Part shown: positions 7,085 to 14,109 of the stretch, one piece after another
Numbering within the stretch: position 1 is the stretch's first letter
Layout: each line of letters begins with the position of its first letter
Source: CAYLNK01 sp964384675
GTDB taxonomy: Bacteria > Acidobacteriota > Thermoanaerobaculia > UBA5066
Reading direction: 5' to 3'
Assembly (NCBI GenBank): GCA_964384675.1
Contig: CAYLNK010000143.1
Span: 1 to 15,384 of the forward strand
Length of the DNA: 15,384 bases
Notes under the pieces: generated by a model
Database searches by the model: none
Seen by the model: only the letters and a program-made list of their open reading frames with translations
Told to the model about the DNA's origin: nothing
Position numbers and translations under genes: made by a program

Positions 7085-8956
7085 CTACGCCGCGGCGTCC
7101 CGGTCCTGGAGCTGGAGCCGGTAGAGACGCGCGTAGAGGCCGTTCCTCTCGATCAGCTCGGAGTGTCGGCCCGATTCCTTGATCTCACCGTGGGAGAGCA
7201 CGAGGATCCGGTCGGCCCTCACGACCGTGGAGAGGCGGTGGGCGACGACGATCGACGTCCTCCCGGCGAGGAGCTTCCCGATGGCTCCCTCGATCGTCCT
7301 CTCCGTCTCCGGGTCGACGCTGGACGTCGCCTCGTCCAGGATCAGGATCCGCGGGTCGCGTGCCAGCGCCCGCGCGAACGCGACGAGCTGCTTCTCGCCG
7401 ACCGACAGGCCGCCGCCCCGCTCGGACAGCCTCCCGTCGAGCCCGCCCGGGATCCGCGCCAGGAGCGGGCCGAGCCCGACCTCCCGGCACGCCCGCTCGA
7501 CCGCCGCCCGCGGCATCCCGGGGTCGAAGAAGGAGACGTTCTCGGCGACGGTGCCGGTGAAGAGGAACGTGTCCTGCAGGACGATGCCGAAGCTCTTCCG
7601 GAATTCCACCGGGTCGAGGCGCCTCACGTCGAGCCCGTCGACGAGTACCGCCCCGCCGGTGACGTCGTAGAAACGGAGCAGCAGGTTCAGGATGGTCGAC
7701 TTCCCGGCGCCGGTCGCCCCGACGAGCGCGATCGTCTCCCCCGGCGCCGCGGTGAACGAGATCCCCTTGAGGATCTCCTCGTTCCTCTTGTAGGAGAACC
7801 GGACGTCGTCGAAGCGGATCTCCCCCTTCACGTGGCCGAGCGAGAGGGGGGCGGCGGGAGGTTCGATCTCCGGCTTCGTGTCGAGGAGCTGGAAGACCCG
7901 CTCCGAGGAGGCCATGGCGGCCTGCAGGATGTTGTACTTCTCCGACAGGTCCATGAGCGGCCGGTAGAAGCGCTTCGTGTACTGGAGGAACGCGAACACC
8001 GCCCCGATCGTCATCGAGCCCTTCAGGACCTGTCCGCCGCCGTACCAGAGGATCGACGCCATCCCGAGGGCCGAGAGGAAGTCGAGAGCCGGGTAGAAGA
8101 TCGAGTAGTAGAAGATCGAGTCCACGTTCGCCGTCCGGTGCTCCTCGTTGGCCACGTCGAAGCCGCGGCGCGCCGGCTCCTCGCGCCGGAAGAGCTGCAC
8201 GACGCGGATGCCCGAGAGGTGCTCCTGCAGGAACGTGTTCACCTTGGCGATCGCCACGCGGACCCGGCGGTAGGTGTCCCGCGCTCCCCGGCGGAACCAG
8301 TTCGTCACGGCGAACATCGGGATCAGGATCCCGAACGTGACGAGCGCCAGGGGCGCGTTCAGGTAGAAGAGGAGCCCGACGATGCCGCCCAGCACGGCCA
8401 CGTCTCCCAGGAGCGCGACGAAGCCGGACGTGAAGAGCTCGTTCAGCGCGTCGACGTCCGACGTCAGGCGCGTCATCAGCCTCCCCACCGGCGTCCGGTC
8501 GTACAGGGCGATGTCGGCCCGCTGCAGGTGCCGGAAGATGCCGGTGCGCAGGTCGTACATCACGCCCTGCCCCATCCGGGAGGTCCACTCCACCATCAGG
8601 AAGCTGAGGAGGAACGTGAGCACCGCGGCCCCGATGTAGACGAGCGCGACCGCCTCGATCCCGTGCGGTCCGCGAACGTCCACGCCGAAAGCCGAGAGGA
8701 GCGCCTCGACTTGCCGGGAGGTCCTGGTCGCGACCGCTCCCCGGGTGAAGATCACGTCGATCGCCGCCGCCGTCAGGAGGGGTCCGGCGAGCTGCAGGAA
8801 CGACTCGGCGATCAGGATGACCACCGCGCCGATCGCGTAGCCCCGGTACGGTCGGACGAACGAGAGGAGACGACGGATCAGACCGCCGTCGAGCGGCTTC
8901 TCGAGGAGCTCGTCCCGCGCCTCCTCGAGGGGCGCGGCGGCGGTCGCTTCGCTCAC
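7085..8956 (-). CDS. ABC exporter half-transporter, subunit with catalytic Glu and altered signature (MdlB/YheH-like)
   Basis: A 623-residue fused membrane and ATPase protein of the type I ABC exporter fold. An N-terminal cytoplasmic stretch and membrane domain (about 40-325) carry six hydrophobic segments, with a longer external loop at about 70-100. The ATPase domain starts about 378. Walker A is GATGAGKS (413-420), Q-loop GIVLQDTFLF, and the signature is LSVGEKQ (517-523) instead of LSGGQ. Walker B is ILILDEATSS with catalytic Glu542, and the switch is VAHRLSTV (His573). The intact Glu with a non-canonical signature marks it as one half of a heterodimer whose partner is the gene directly upstream. 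Its GTG start overlaps that gene's TGA by 4 bases (GTGA), so they are translationally coupled. Substrate unknown; relatives export drugs, lipids or peptides. Downstream lies the secreted dehydrogenase, but no functional link is shown. Confidence 0.93.
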   Translation of the reverse strand: MSEATAAAPLEEARDELLEKPLDGGLIRRLLSFVRPYRGYAIGAVVILIAESFLQLAGPLLTAAAIDVIFTRGAVATRTSRQVEALLSAFGVDVRGPHGIEAVALVYIGAAVLTFLLSFLMVEWTSRMGQGVMYDLRTGIFRHLQRADIALYDRTPVGRLMTRLTSDVDALNELFTSGFVALLGDVAVLGGIVGLLFYLNAPLALVTFGILIPMFAVTNWFRRGARDTYRRVRVAIAKVNTFLQEHLSGIRVVQLFRREEPARRGFDVANEEHRTANVDSIFYYSIFYPALDFLSALGMASILWYGGGQVLKGSMTIGAVFAFLQYTKRFYRPLMDLSEKYNILQAAMASSERVFQLLDTKPEIEPPAAPLSLGHVKGEIRFDDVRFSYKRNEEILKGISFTAAPGETIALVGATGAGKSTILNLLLRFYDVTGGAVLVDGLDVRRLDPVEFRKSFGIVLQDTFLFTGTVAENVSFFDPGMPRAAVERACREVGLGPLLARIPGGLDGRLSERGGGLSVGEKQLVAFARALARDPRILILDEATSSVDPETERTIEGAIGKLLAGRTSIVVAHRLSTVVRADRILVLSHGEIKESGRHSELIERNGLYARLYRLQLQDRDAAA

Positions 8957-10683
8957 GCCGCCTCGACCTCTTCCTCGAGGCGCTGCCGCTCGGCGAGGTC
9001 CGCGTAGAGCCCGCCGCGAGCGAGGAGCTCCTCGTGCCGGCCGGTCTCGGCCACCTCGCCCTTGTGGAGGACGACGATCCGGTCCGCGTTCCTCACCGTC
9101 GAGAGGCGGTGTGAGACGAGGAACACGGTCCGCCCGGTGACGGAGACGCGCAGGCCCTCCAGGATCCGGGCCTCGGTCTCGGTGTCGACGCTCGAGAACG
9201 CGTCGTCGAGGATCAGGATGGGAGCGCGGGTCAGAAGAGCCCGCGCGAGCGCGGTCCGCTGCTTCTGCCCGCCGGAAAGGGTGATCCCCCGCTCGCCCAC
9301 GATCGTGTCGAGCCCTTTCGGGAACCGCCCGAGGTCGGGCCCCAGGCCCGCGGCCTCCGCGGCCTCACGGATCTCTGCGAGCGTCGCCCCGGGCCTCCCG
9401 ACCGCGATGTTGGCGGCCAGCGTGTCGGAGAAGAGGAACGTCTCCTGGGGCACCACCGCGACGCTCCGGCGCAGGACCGGGAGCGGGATGTCCCTCACGT
9501 CCTCGCCGTCCAGGAAGACCGTCCCTTGCGGCGGCTCCTCGAGCCGGAGCAGCGCGTCGAGGAGGGTGGTCTTCCCGGCGCCGGTGCGGCCGACGAGCGC
9601 CACGGTCTCCCCCGCGTTCGCCCGGAAGGAGACGCCCCGGAGTACCGGCGGCCCGCCGTCGTAGCCGAAGGCCAGACCCCGCAGCTCGACCTCGCCCCGG
9701 AGGGCCCGGCCGTCGTCCTGCTCGTCCGGGAGCGGCGCGACGTCCCACAGCTCCACCATCCGGTTCCAGGACGCGCTGCCGCGCTGCCACAGGTTCACGA
9801 CCCATCCGAGCGCCATCCCGGGCCAGATCAGCTCGAGGAGATAGAGGTTGAACTCCACGAAGCGGGCGACGGTCAGCTCGCCCGCCAGGATCTGCCGGCC
9901 GCCGCGCCACAGGACGAGCGCGAAGCCGATGCCGATCAGCATCTGGAGGAGCGGCGTGAAGAGGGCGTTGAGCCGCGCCATCCCGAGGTTCCTCTTCAGG
10001 TACTCGCGGTTCGACGCGTCGAAGCGCGCTTCCTCGCTGGCCTCCCGGGCGAAGGCGCGCACGATCCGCACGCCGGAGAAGTTCTCCTGCGCCGCGGCCG
10101 AGATGTCGCTGAAGAACTCCTGGATCTTCGTGAATCGCCTGTGGGTCGCCTCGCCCATCACCTTCGTCGCGAGCGCGACGAACGGGAAGACGGTGAAGAC
10201 GGTGAGGGTGAGCCGGGGGGAGACGAGGAGCATCAGGACGAGCCCGGTGACGCCGGCCATCAGGCTGTTCGCGGCCTGCATCACTCCCGGGCCGATCAGC
10301 ATTCGGACCGCGGAGAGGTCGTTCACCGACCGGCTCATCAGGTCGCCGGTCCGGTTCTTCCGGTACCAGGGCGCGGGGAGCCGGAGCAGGTGGGCGAAGA
10401 AGTCGGCGCGCATCTCGTATTCGATGTCGCGCGAGGCGCCGATCAGGAGCCGACGCGTGAAGAAGAGACAGACCGCGTCCGCCGCCGCGAGGGCCAGGAT
10501 CTGCAGCCCGAACCGGAGGAGCTTCTCACCCGTGACGCCGCGGGTGAGCTCCTCCATCGCGCGCCGCACGATCGAAGGCATCGCCATGTAGAACGCCGTG
10601 GATCCAGCCATCGACGCCAAGCCGAGGGCGTACGCGAGCGGACGTCGACGGAAATAGGAGAGGAAGCGGCGGAAGTCTTTCAA
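8953..10683 (-). CDS. ABC exporter half-transporter, subunit with Asp in place of catalytic Glu (MdlA/YheI-like)
   Basis: A 576-residue type I exporter subunit. The membrane domain is about 15-300 with six hydrophobic segments; the ATPase domain begins about 330. Walker A is GRTGAGKT (365-372), Q-loop VVPQETFLF, a canonical signature LSGGQKQR (469-476), Walker B ILILDDAFSS with Asp494 replacing the catalytic Glu (codon 9202-9204, GAC), and switch VSHRLSTV (His525). A degenerate Walker B combined with a perfect signature is the mirror image of the partner encoded downstream, so the two should form one asymmetric exporter with a single consensus ATP site. The start is TTG 10683. It is the first start codon after an in-frame TAA, which is the same TAA that ends the upstream transporter gene; no ATG is available before residue 25. 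No clear Shine-Dalgarno. The spacing from the upstream gene is 30 bases. Confidence 0.93.
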   Translation of the reverse strand: MKDFRRFLSYFRRRPLAYALGLASMAGSTAFYMAMPSIVRRAMEELTRGVTGEKLLRFGLQILALAAADAVCLFFTRRLLIGASRDIEYEMRADFFAHLLRLPAPWYRKNRTGDLMSRSVNDLSAVRMLIGPGVMQAANSLMAGVTGLVLMLLVSPRLTLTVFTVFPFVALATKVMGEATHRRFTKIQEFFSDISAAAQENFSGVRIVRAFAREASEEARFDASNREYLKRNLGMARLNALFTPLLQMLIGIGFALVLWRGGRQILAGELTVARFVEFNLYLLELIWPGMALGWVVNLWQRGSASWNRMVELWDVAPLPDEQDDGRALRGEVELRGLAFGYDGGPPVLRGVSFRANAGETVALVGRTGAGKTTLLDALLRLEEPPQGTVFLDGEDVRDIPLPVLRRSVAVVPQETFLFSDTLAANIAVGRPGATLAEIREAAEAAGLGPDLGRFPKGLDTIVGERGITLSGGQKQRTALARALLTRAPILILDDAFSSVDTETEARILEGLRVSVTGRTVFLVSHRLSTVRNADRIVVLHKGEVAETGRHEELLARGGLYADLAERQRLEEEVEAA

Positions 10684-10713
10684 TCTGAAGGCGCGGGCGG
10701 GCCCGAACCGATG

Positions 10714-11604
10714 TTAACGGACGGCCCGCGCCGTCGATTCCCGCTCGCCGGCCCTTCGGCGGAGGCGTACCAGCCCGAGGAGGACCGCCACCTGCACGGC
10801 GAAGAAGAGCGTGCCGATCGGCAGGAGGTCCGGCCGTCCGAGAAGGGTGACCGTCACGACGGTGCTCACCGCGAGGCTGCGGGCGGGGAGCTGGACGGCG
10901 AGCGTCGCCCGCTCGTCGGGAGGGAGCCGCAGGAGCGAGCCCGCGGCGTGCCCGAGCGCGAGGAGCGCCGGATTGAAGAGCGCGGCCAGGAGGAGCGTCT
11001 GCACGGAGGCCGCCGAGAGGACGCCTCCTTGCATGAGGAGCGACACCGCGACGATGCCCAGGACGGCGGCCAGGCTGAGCCGCCGGATCCATGGCCCGAG
11101 CGCGGGCATCCTCCGCTCGTGGCGCGTACGGAGCCCCATGCCCAGGGCCACGGGCACCAGGACGAGCAGGACCAGCTGTCCCATCATCGTGGCGACCGGT
11201 GGGCTCACCCGGGCCGATCGCCCCAGGTGCAGCGCGAGCCCGGCGCTGGCGACGAGGGGCATCGTCACGACGCAGGTGACGGCGCAGACCGCGGTGAGCG
11301 TCACGGAAAGGGCGGCGTCGGCCCGGGCCAGCACGGCGACGACGTTCGCGACCGCCCCCGGAGGGCAGGCGGCCAAGACCACCATCAGCGTGACGACCGG
11401 CTCGGGCGGGTGAAAAACGGCGATCAGGACCGACGCGACCGCGGGCGGCAGCAGGAGCTGGGCGGCGAGCCCGCCCCCGACGGCGCGCGGATACGAGCGG
11501 ACGCGGCGGAAATCCGCCACCGTCAGCTCGAGGCCCACCAGCACCATCAGGACGAAGAGCGCGGCCGGCACGGCGAGACGCACGAGGAGGCCGAGGACGT
11601 CCAC
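10714..11604 (-). CDS. BASS/SBF-type transporter (bile acid:sodium symporter family)
   Basis: A 296-residue, almost entirely hydrophobic protein with about eight to ten membrane segments. GLELTVADFRRV near residue 24 and ACPPGAVANVVAVLARADAALSV (79-101, shown by its key Cys-Pro-Pro-Gly and Asn87) match the first half-repeat of the BASS fold. The second half carries TLAVQLPARSLAV (234-246) where family members usually have a Glu and a Gln-Asn pair near the Na+ sites; here these look like Gln238 and Arg-Ser242-243. Family members import organic acids with Na+, so cation coupling may differ in this protein (inference). Start GTG 11604 follows a weak AGGATC; it is the first gene of a six-gene minus-strand run and faces away from the heme-oxygenase-family gene. 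Substrate unknown. Confidence 0.78.
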   Translation of the reverse strand: MDVLGLLVRLAVPAALFVLMVLVGLELTVADFRRVRSYPRAVGGGLAAQLLLPPAVASVLIAVFHPPEPVVTLMVVLAACPPGAVANVVAVLARADAALSVTLTAVCAVTCVVTMPLVASAGLALHLGRSARVSPPVATMMGQLVLLVLVPVALGMGLRTRHERRMPALGPWIRRLSLAAVLGIVAVSLLMQGGVLSAASVQTLLLAALFNPALLALGHAAGSLLRLPPDERATLAVQLPARSLAVSTVVTVTLLGRPDLLPIGTLFFAVQVAVLLGLVRLRRRAGERESTARAVR

Positions 11605-11643
11605 CGGCCGGGATCCTGCCAGAATGCGTCACCGGAGGAGACG
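11605..11643. promoter_or_regulatory. 39-base divergent intergenic region with ribosome binding site for the plus-strand gene
   Basis: This is the only spacer between the six-gene minus-strand run and the plus-strand heme-oxygenase-family gene. On the plus strand GGAGGAG at 11634-11640 sits three bases before ATG 11644, which fixes that start although the frame stays open far upstream. I recognise no clear -10/-35 pair on either strand, so the promoters for one or both directions probably reach into the neighbouring coding sequences. Confidence 0.5.
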
Positions 11644-12300
11644 ATGCCGCTCGACCTCGCGACCCGTCTGCGTAACGAGACCGCCAGCGCCCAGCAGCGC
11701 GCCGAGAAGGCCGGCTTCCTGACCCGGCTCGCCCAGCGCACGGCCAGCCGCGCGGCGTACCGCGCGCTCCTCCTCGACCTCTCGGCGATCTACGGCGCCC
11801 TGGAGGACGAGCTTGCGGTGCGGCGGGAGCACCCCGTGGTCGCGAAGCTGCAGCTCCCGGAGCTCTGGCGCTCGGAGGGCCTCGCGGCCGACTGCCGCGT
11901 CTTCGAGGTCGACCCGGCGGCGAGCCCCTCCGCCGCGGGGGGCCGCTACGTGGCCCGGATCCGGGAGGCCGCCGCGGCCGACCCGGCGCTCCTGTCCGGA
12001 CACTTCTACGCGCGCTACGCCACCGGCCTGGCGACGACCCAGATCCTGAAGCGCTCGATCGAGGCGGTCTTCCCCGGCAAGGACGGGGCCGGATCGGACT
12101 TCTACGACTACCCGGACGTGAACATCTCGATGATGCGCAACCAGCTCCGGATGACGTTCAACGAGCTGCCGATCGCGCCGGCGCAGGCCGGAGCGATCGT
12201 GAAGGAGGCGATCCTCTCCTTCGAGCTCGCGGCCGCCGTCTTCGACGCGCCGGAGAAGGCGACTCCCCCGCCCCCGCCCCCGCAGCCGCCACGGGACTAG
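11644..12300 (+). CDS. Heme-oxygenase-family protein lacking the proximal His and distal glycine motif
   Basis: A 218-residue all-helical protein of the HO-1 family: LATRLRNETASAQQRAEKAGF at the N-terminus, ALLLDLSAIYGALEDEL, HPVVAKLQLPELWR, YVARIRE, ADPALLSGHFYARY, TQILKR, FYDYPDV and FNELPIAPAQAGAIVKEA follow the family order. Canonical members open heme to biliverdin, CO and iron. The proximal heme ligand His (in AHxxAE) is Gln17 here (CAG, 11692-11694), and the distal helix GDLSGGQ is TGLATTQ (127-133), so Asp140 and the flexible glycines of human HO-1 are absent. Positions matching Tyr134, His132 and Arg183 of HO-1 remain (Tyr122, His120, Arg169). The C-terminus is a Pro-rich tail (TPPPPPPQPPRD). 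It has a strong ribosome site and an intact frame, so it looks expressed, not decayed. It could be a pseudo-heme oxygenase that binds a tetrapyrrole or acts on another substrate. Family is fairly certain; function is not. Confidence 0.85.
   Translation: MPLDLATRLRNETASAQQRAEKAGFLTRLAQRTASRAAYRALLLDLSAIYGALEDELAVRREHPVVAKLQLPELWRSEGLAADCRVFEVDPAASPSAAGGRYVARIREAAAADPALLSGHFYARYATGLATTQILKRSIEAVFPGKDGAGSDFYDYPDVNISMMRNQLRMTFNELPIAPAQAGAIVKEAILSFELAAAVFDAPEKATPPPPPPQPPRD
12265..12282 (+). repeat. Tandem hexanucleotide (CCCCCG)x3 in the Pro-rich tail
   Basis: Three perfect copies of CCCCCG encode six consecutive prolines at residues 208-213 of the heme-oxygenase-family protein. Each unit is two codons, so gain or loss of a unit would change tail length without shifting the frame. 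Confidence 0.7.
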
Positions 12301-12359
12301 GGGTCAGGTACCAATTTTCCATTCTGTGTAGCCAGAATGGAAATCGAAGACCTGACCCC
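12300..12359. repeat. REP-like palindromic element with GGGGTCAGGT ends
   Basis: A 60-base imperfect palindrome fills the gap between two convergent genes. Outer arms GGGGTCAGGT (12300-12309) and ACCTGACCCC (12350-12359) are perfect reverse complements. Inner arms TTTCCATTCTG (12316-12326) and CAGAATGGAAA (12333-12343) pair over 11 bases around a 6-base loop (TGTAGC). The inner part is AT-rich against the GC-rich surroundings. The first base is also the G of the upstream TAG stop. From memory, GGGGTCAGGT/ACCTGACCCC ends occur in dispersed palindromes of several environmental bacteria, some near REP-associated tyrosine transposases. A mobile REP/REPIN-like origin is therefore likely, with possible use as a bidirectional terminator, although there is no classic U-tract. 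Confidence 0.75.
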
Positions 12360-12364
12360 GATCC

Positions 12365-13114
12365 TCAGCCGGCGATCTCCCGCCGCTCGAGCTCACGGAT
12401 CGCGAGGAGCGCCACGACCAGCGTTCCGCCGAGCGAGCCGAGCACGAACGGCGCGGCGCCCGCTCCGTCGCGCAGGAGGTTGACCGGGAGCGTCCACGGA
12501 TAGACGCGCACCAGCCGCTCGGAGCTCGCCACCACGAAACCGACGATGGTCGCCGCGATGCCGGAGCCGATCGAGACGGGGACGCTCGCGAACCGGCAGG
12601 AGACCCAGGCGTGGATCACCGTCATCAGGAGCGCCGCCGCGGACAGCCCGACCACCTTCCGCCCGAGGAGCGCCCACGGCACCGACGCGGGCGCGAGGTC
12701 GGGGTAGACCGCGAGGAGCCCGCGGCCGAGGCCCGCGACCGAGAGCGCGAGGAGGGCCAGGCTGAGCGCGACGAGAGCCGACAGCACCGCGAGCTTGGCG
12801 AGGAAGATCGAGCGGCGCCGCACCGGGAGCGCGCCGAGCCGGCGCCAGGCTCCGGAGGAATGCTCGAGGCCGAAGACGAGCGTGGCCTCCAGGCAGGCGA
12901 AGAGCGGCAGCATCAGGATCACGAAGAACCCGAAGGCGTTCATCAGCGCGGCGTACGGATCGCTCCCCGCGGGAAGCATGCGGCGGGAGCGGCCCACCAT
13001 CATCGCGGTCTGGAGAAGGGCGACGACGAGCGGGGCGAGGAACGCCGCGAGGAGCGCGAGCGTTCCCTTCAGCTTCAGGACCTCGACGCGCACGGCGGCG
13101 CTGAGCTCACGCAT
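12365..13114 (-). CDS. ABC-2 type permease (lantibiotic-immunity/BcrB-like)
   Basis: A 249-residue integral membrane protein with about six hydrophobic segments (18-40, 56-82, 105-128, 154-172, 178-196, 222-239) after an N-terminal VRVEVLKLKG stretch typical of ABC-2 permeases. A motif region FGLEHSSGAWRRLGALPVRR lies between segments 2 and 3, in the position of the coupling-helix segment that carries EHRSGTWR-like sequence in relatives. It should pair with the ATPase encoded just upstream to export or repel a peptide or drug. Start ATG 13114 lies inside the last codons of the ATPase gene (8-base overlap) and has GGAGGT at 13125-13120, six bases upstream. The stop is five bases from the palindromic element. 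Substrate is not evident. Confidence 0.87.
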   Translation of the reverse strand: MRELSAAVRVEVLKLKGTLALLAAFLAPLVVALLQTAMMVGRSRRMLPAGSDPYAALMNAFGFFVILMLPLFACLEATLVFGLEHSSGAWRRLGALPVRRRSIFLAKLAVLSALVALSLALLALSVAGLGRGLLAVYPDLAPASVPWALLGRKVVGLSAAALLMTVIHAWVSCRFASVPVSIGSGIAATIVGFVVASSERLVRVYPWTLPVNLLRDGAGAAPFVLGSLGGTLVVALLAIRELERREIAG

Positions 13115-14039
13115 GAACGACCTCCGGGAAGCCGACCTCGGTCAGCTCGAAGAACATCTCCTCGAGAGGCGGGGAGACGCGGGCGAGGTGATGGACCGCG
13201 AGACCGCTCCTCACCAGGAGCTCGTTCACGCGCGGCACGGCGTCGGGCTCGTGGAGCGGCAGGAGCAGCGTGCGGCCCTGACGTCCCCGGATCGCCCAGC
13301 CGGCCCGGCGGAGCGCCCGCTCGGCCTCCTCGGGGCTCTCCACGTCGACGCGCAGCTCCGGCGCGCGCCGGCGCGACAGCTCGACGAGCGTCCCCTGGAA
13401 GAGGAGCCGGCCCCGGCCCACGATGCCGACGTGCGTCGCCACCTGCTCGACCTCGGAGAGGAGGTGGCTGGACAGGAAGACGGTGATCCCGCGCTCTCGC
13501 GCGAGGCTCGCGATCAGCTCCCGCATCGCCCGGATGCCGTTCGGGTCGAGCCCGTTCGTCGGCTCGTCCAGGACCAGCAGCTCCGGGTCGCCGAGGAGCG
13601 CGAGCGCGAGGCCGAGGCGCTGCCGCATCCCGAGCGAGTAGCCCGCCACGCGGCGGTCCGCGGCCCCGTCGAGCGCCACCGTGTCGAGGACGCGCGCGAC
13701 CTGCGCGCGGGGCAGGCCCAGGAGGATCCGCGCGGCCTCCAGGTTCTCCCGGCCGGTCAGGTGCGGATAGAGGGCCGGCGACTCGACCAGGCTGCCGACG
13801 CGCTCCAGCACCTCGCGGCGCGACGCCGCGAGCGATCGCCCGAGCACCTCGATCCGTCCGGCATCGGGCCGCAGCAGCCCGAGCAGCAGCCGGATCGTCG
13901 TCGTCTTGCCGGCTCCGTTCGGGCCGAGGAAGCCGTAGACGGCGCCACGCGGTACGACCAGGTCGAGGCCGTCCACCGCCGCGACGTCGCCGAAGCGACG
14001 CGCCAGTCCGTGAGTCGAAAGCGCTGGGTCGTCGGTCAT
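13107..14039 (-). CDS. ABC transporter ATP-binding protein (BcrA-like)
   Basis: A 310-residue ATPase that drives the ABC-2 permease encoded next. Walker A GPNGAGKT (39-46), Q-loop region GSLVESPALYPHLTGRENL, signature YSLGMRQRLGLA (134-145), Walker B LLVLDEPTNGLDP with Glu159, and switch FLSSHLLSE (His192) are all present. The LVESPALYPHLTG and SLGMRQR forms are those of the bacitracin/lantibiotic-resistance ATPase group. A C-terminal extension of about 90 residues follows the ATPase core, as in BcrA relatives. Start ATG 14039 has GGAGGG five bases... upstream on the minus strand. The gene follows the membrane kinase by 70 bases and overlaps the permease by 8, so kinase, ATPase and permease probably form one operon. 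Role in self-protection or drug resistance is inference from the family. Confidence 0.92.
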   Translation of the reverse strand: MTDDPALSTHGLARRFGDVAAVDGLDLVVPRGAVYGFLGPNGAGKTTTIRLLLGLLRPDAGRIEVLGRSLAASRREVLERVGSLVESPALYPHLTGRENLEAARILLGLPRAQVARVLDTVALDGAADRRVAGYSLGMRQRLGLALALLGDPELLVLDEPTNGLDPNGIRAMRELIASLARERGITVFLSSHLLSEVEQVATHVGIVGRGRLLFQGTLVELSRRRAPELRVDVESPEEAERALRRAGWAIRGRQGRTLLLPLHEPDAVPRVNELLVRSGLAVHHLARVSPPLEEMFFELTEVGFPEVVHA

Positions 14040-14109
14040 GCCACCCTCCGACCCGAAAGATGGGGCGCGTCCGTGGCGCCATCACCGCGGATCTGTCGCG
14101 GAACCGTCG
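14040..14109 (-). promoter_or_regulatory. 70-base spacer with ribosome binding site for the ABC ATPase
   Basis: The strand-appropriate GGAGGG (14049-14044) sits four bases before ATG 14039. The spacer also holds two short GC-only inverted repeats (14064-14068 with 14076-14080, and 14085-14089 with 14097-14101, 5 bp arms each). They are too short in this GC context to call a terminator or attenuator. Confidence 0.45.

Noticed and set aside
4607..9007. Very long open plus-strand frame (about 1,466 codons) opposite the dehydrogenase and ABC exporter genes
   Set aside because: It lies antisense to well-supported genes, its translation is a monotonous Arg/Glu/Gly/Asp mix without motifs, and such frames arise from GC-rich third positions of the opposite strand.
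9526..11643. Extension of the heme-oxygenase-family frame upstream to 9526, suggesting a 924-residue fusion
   Set aside because: The upstream part is antisense to ABC exporter and transporter genes and of low-complexity composition; a strong ribosome site precedes ATG 11644, where family homology begins.
11644..12300. Heme-oxygenase-like diiron oxidase (HDO) explanation for the altered protein
   Set aside because: The set of three His and three acidic ligands typical of that group is not visible; the sequence aligns along its length with classical heme oxygenases.
14064..14101. Two GC-only hairpins before the ABC ATPase gene as an attenuator
   Set aside because: Arms of five base pairs are expected by chance at this GC content; no alternative structure or leader peptide is evident.
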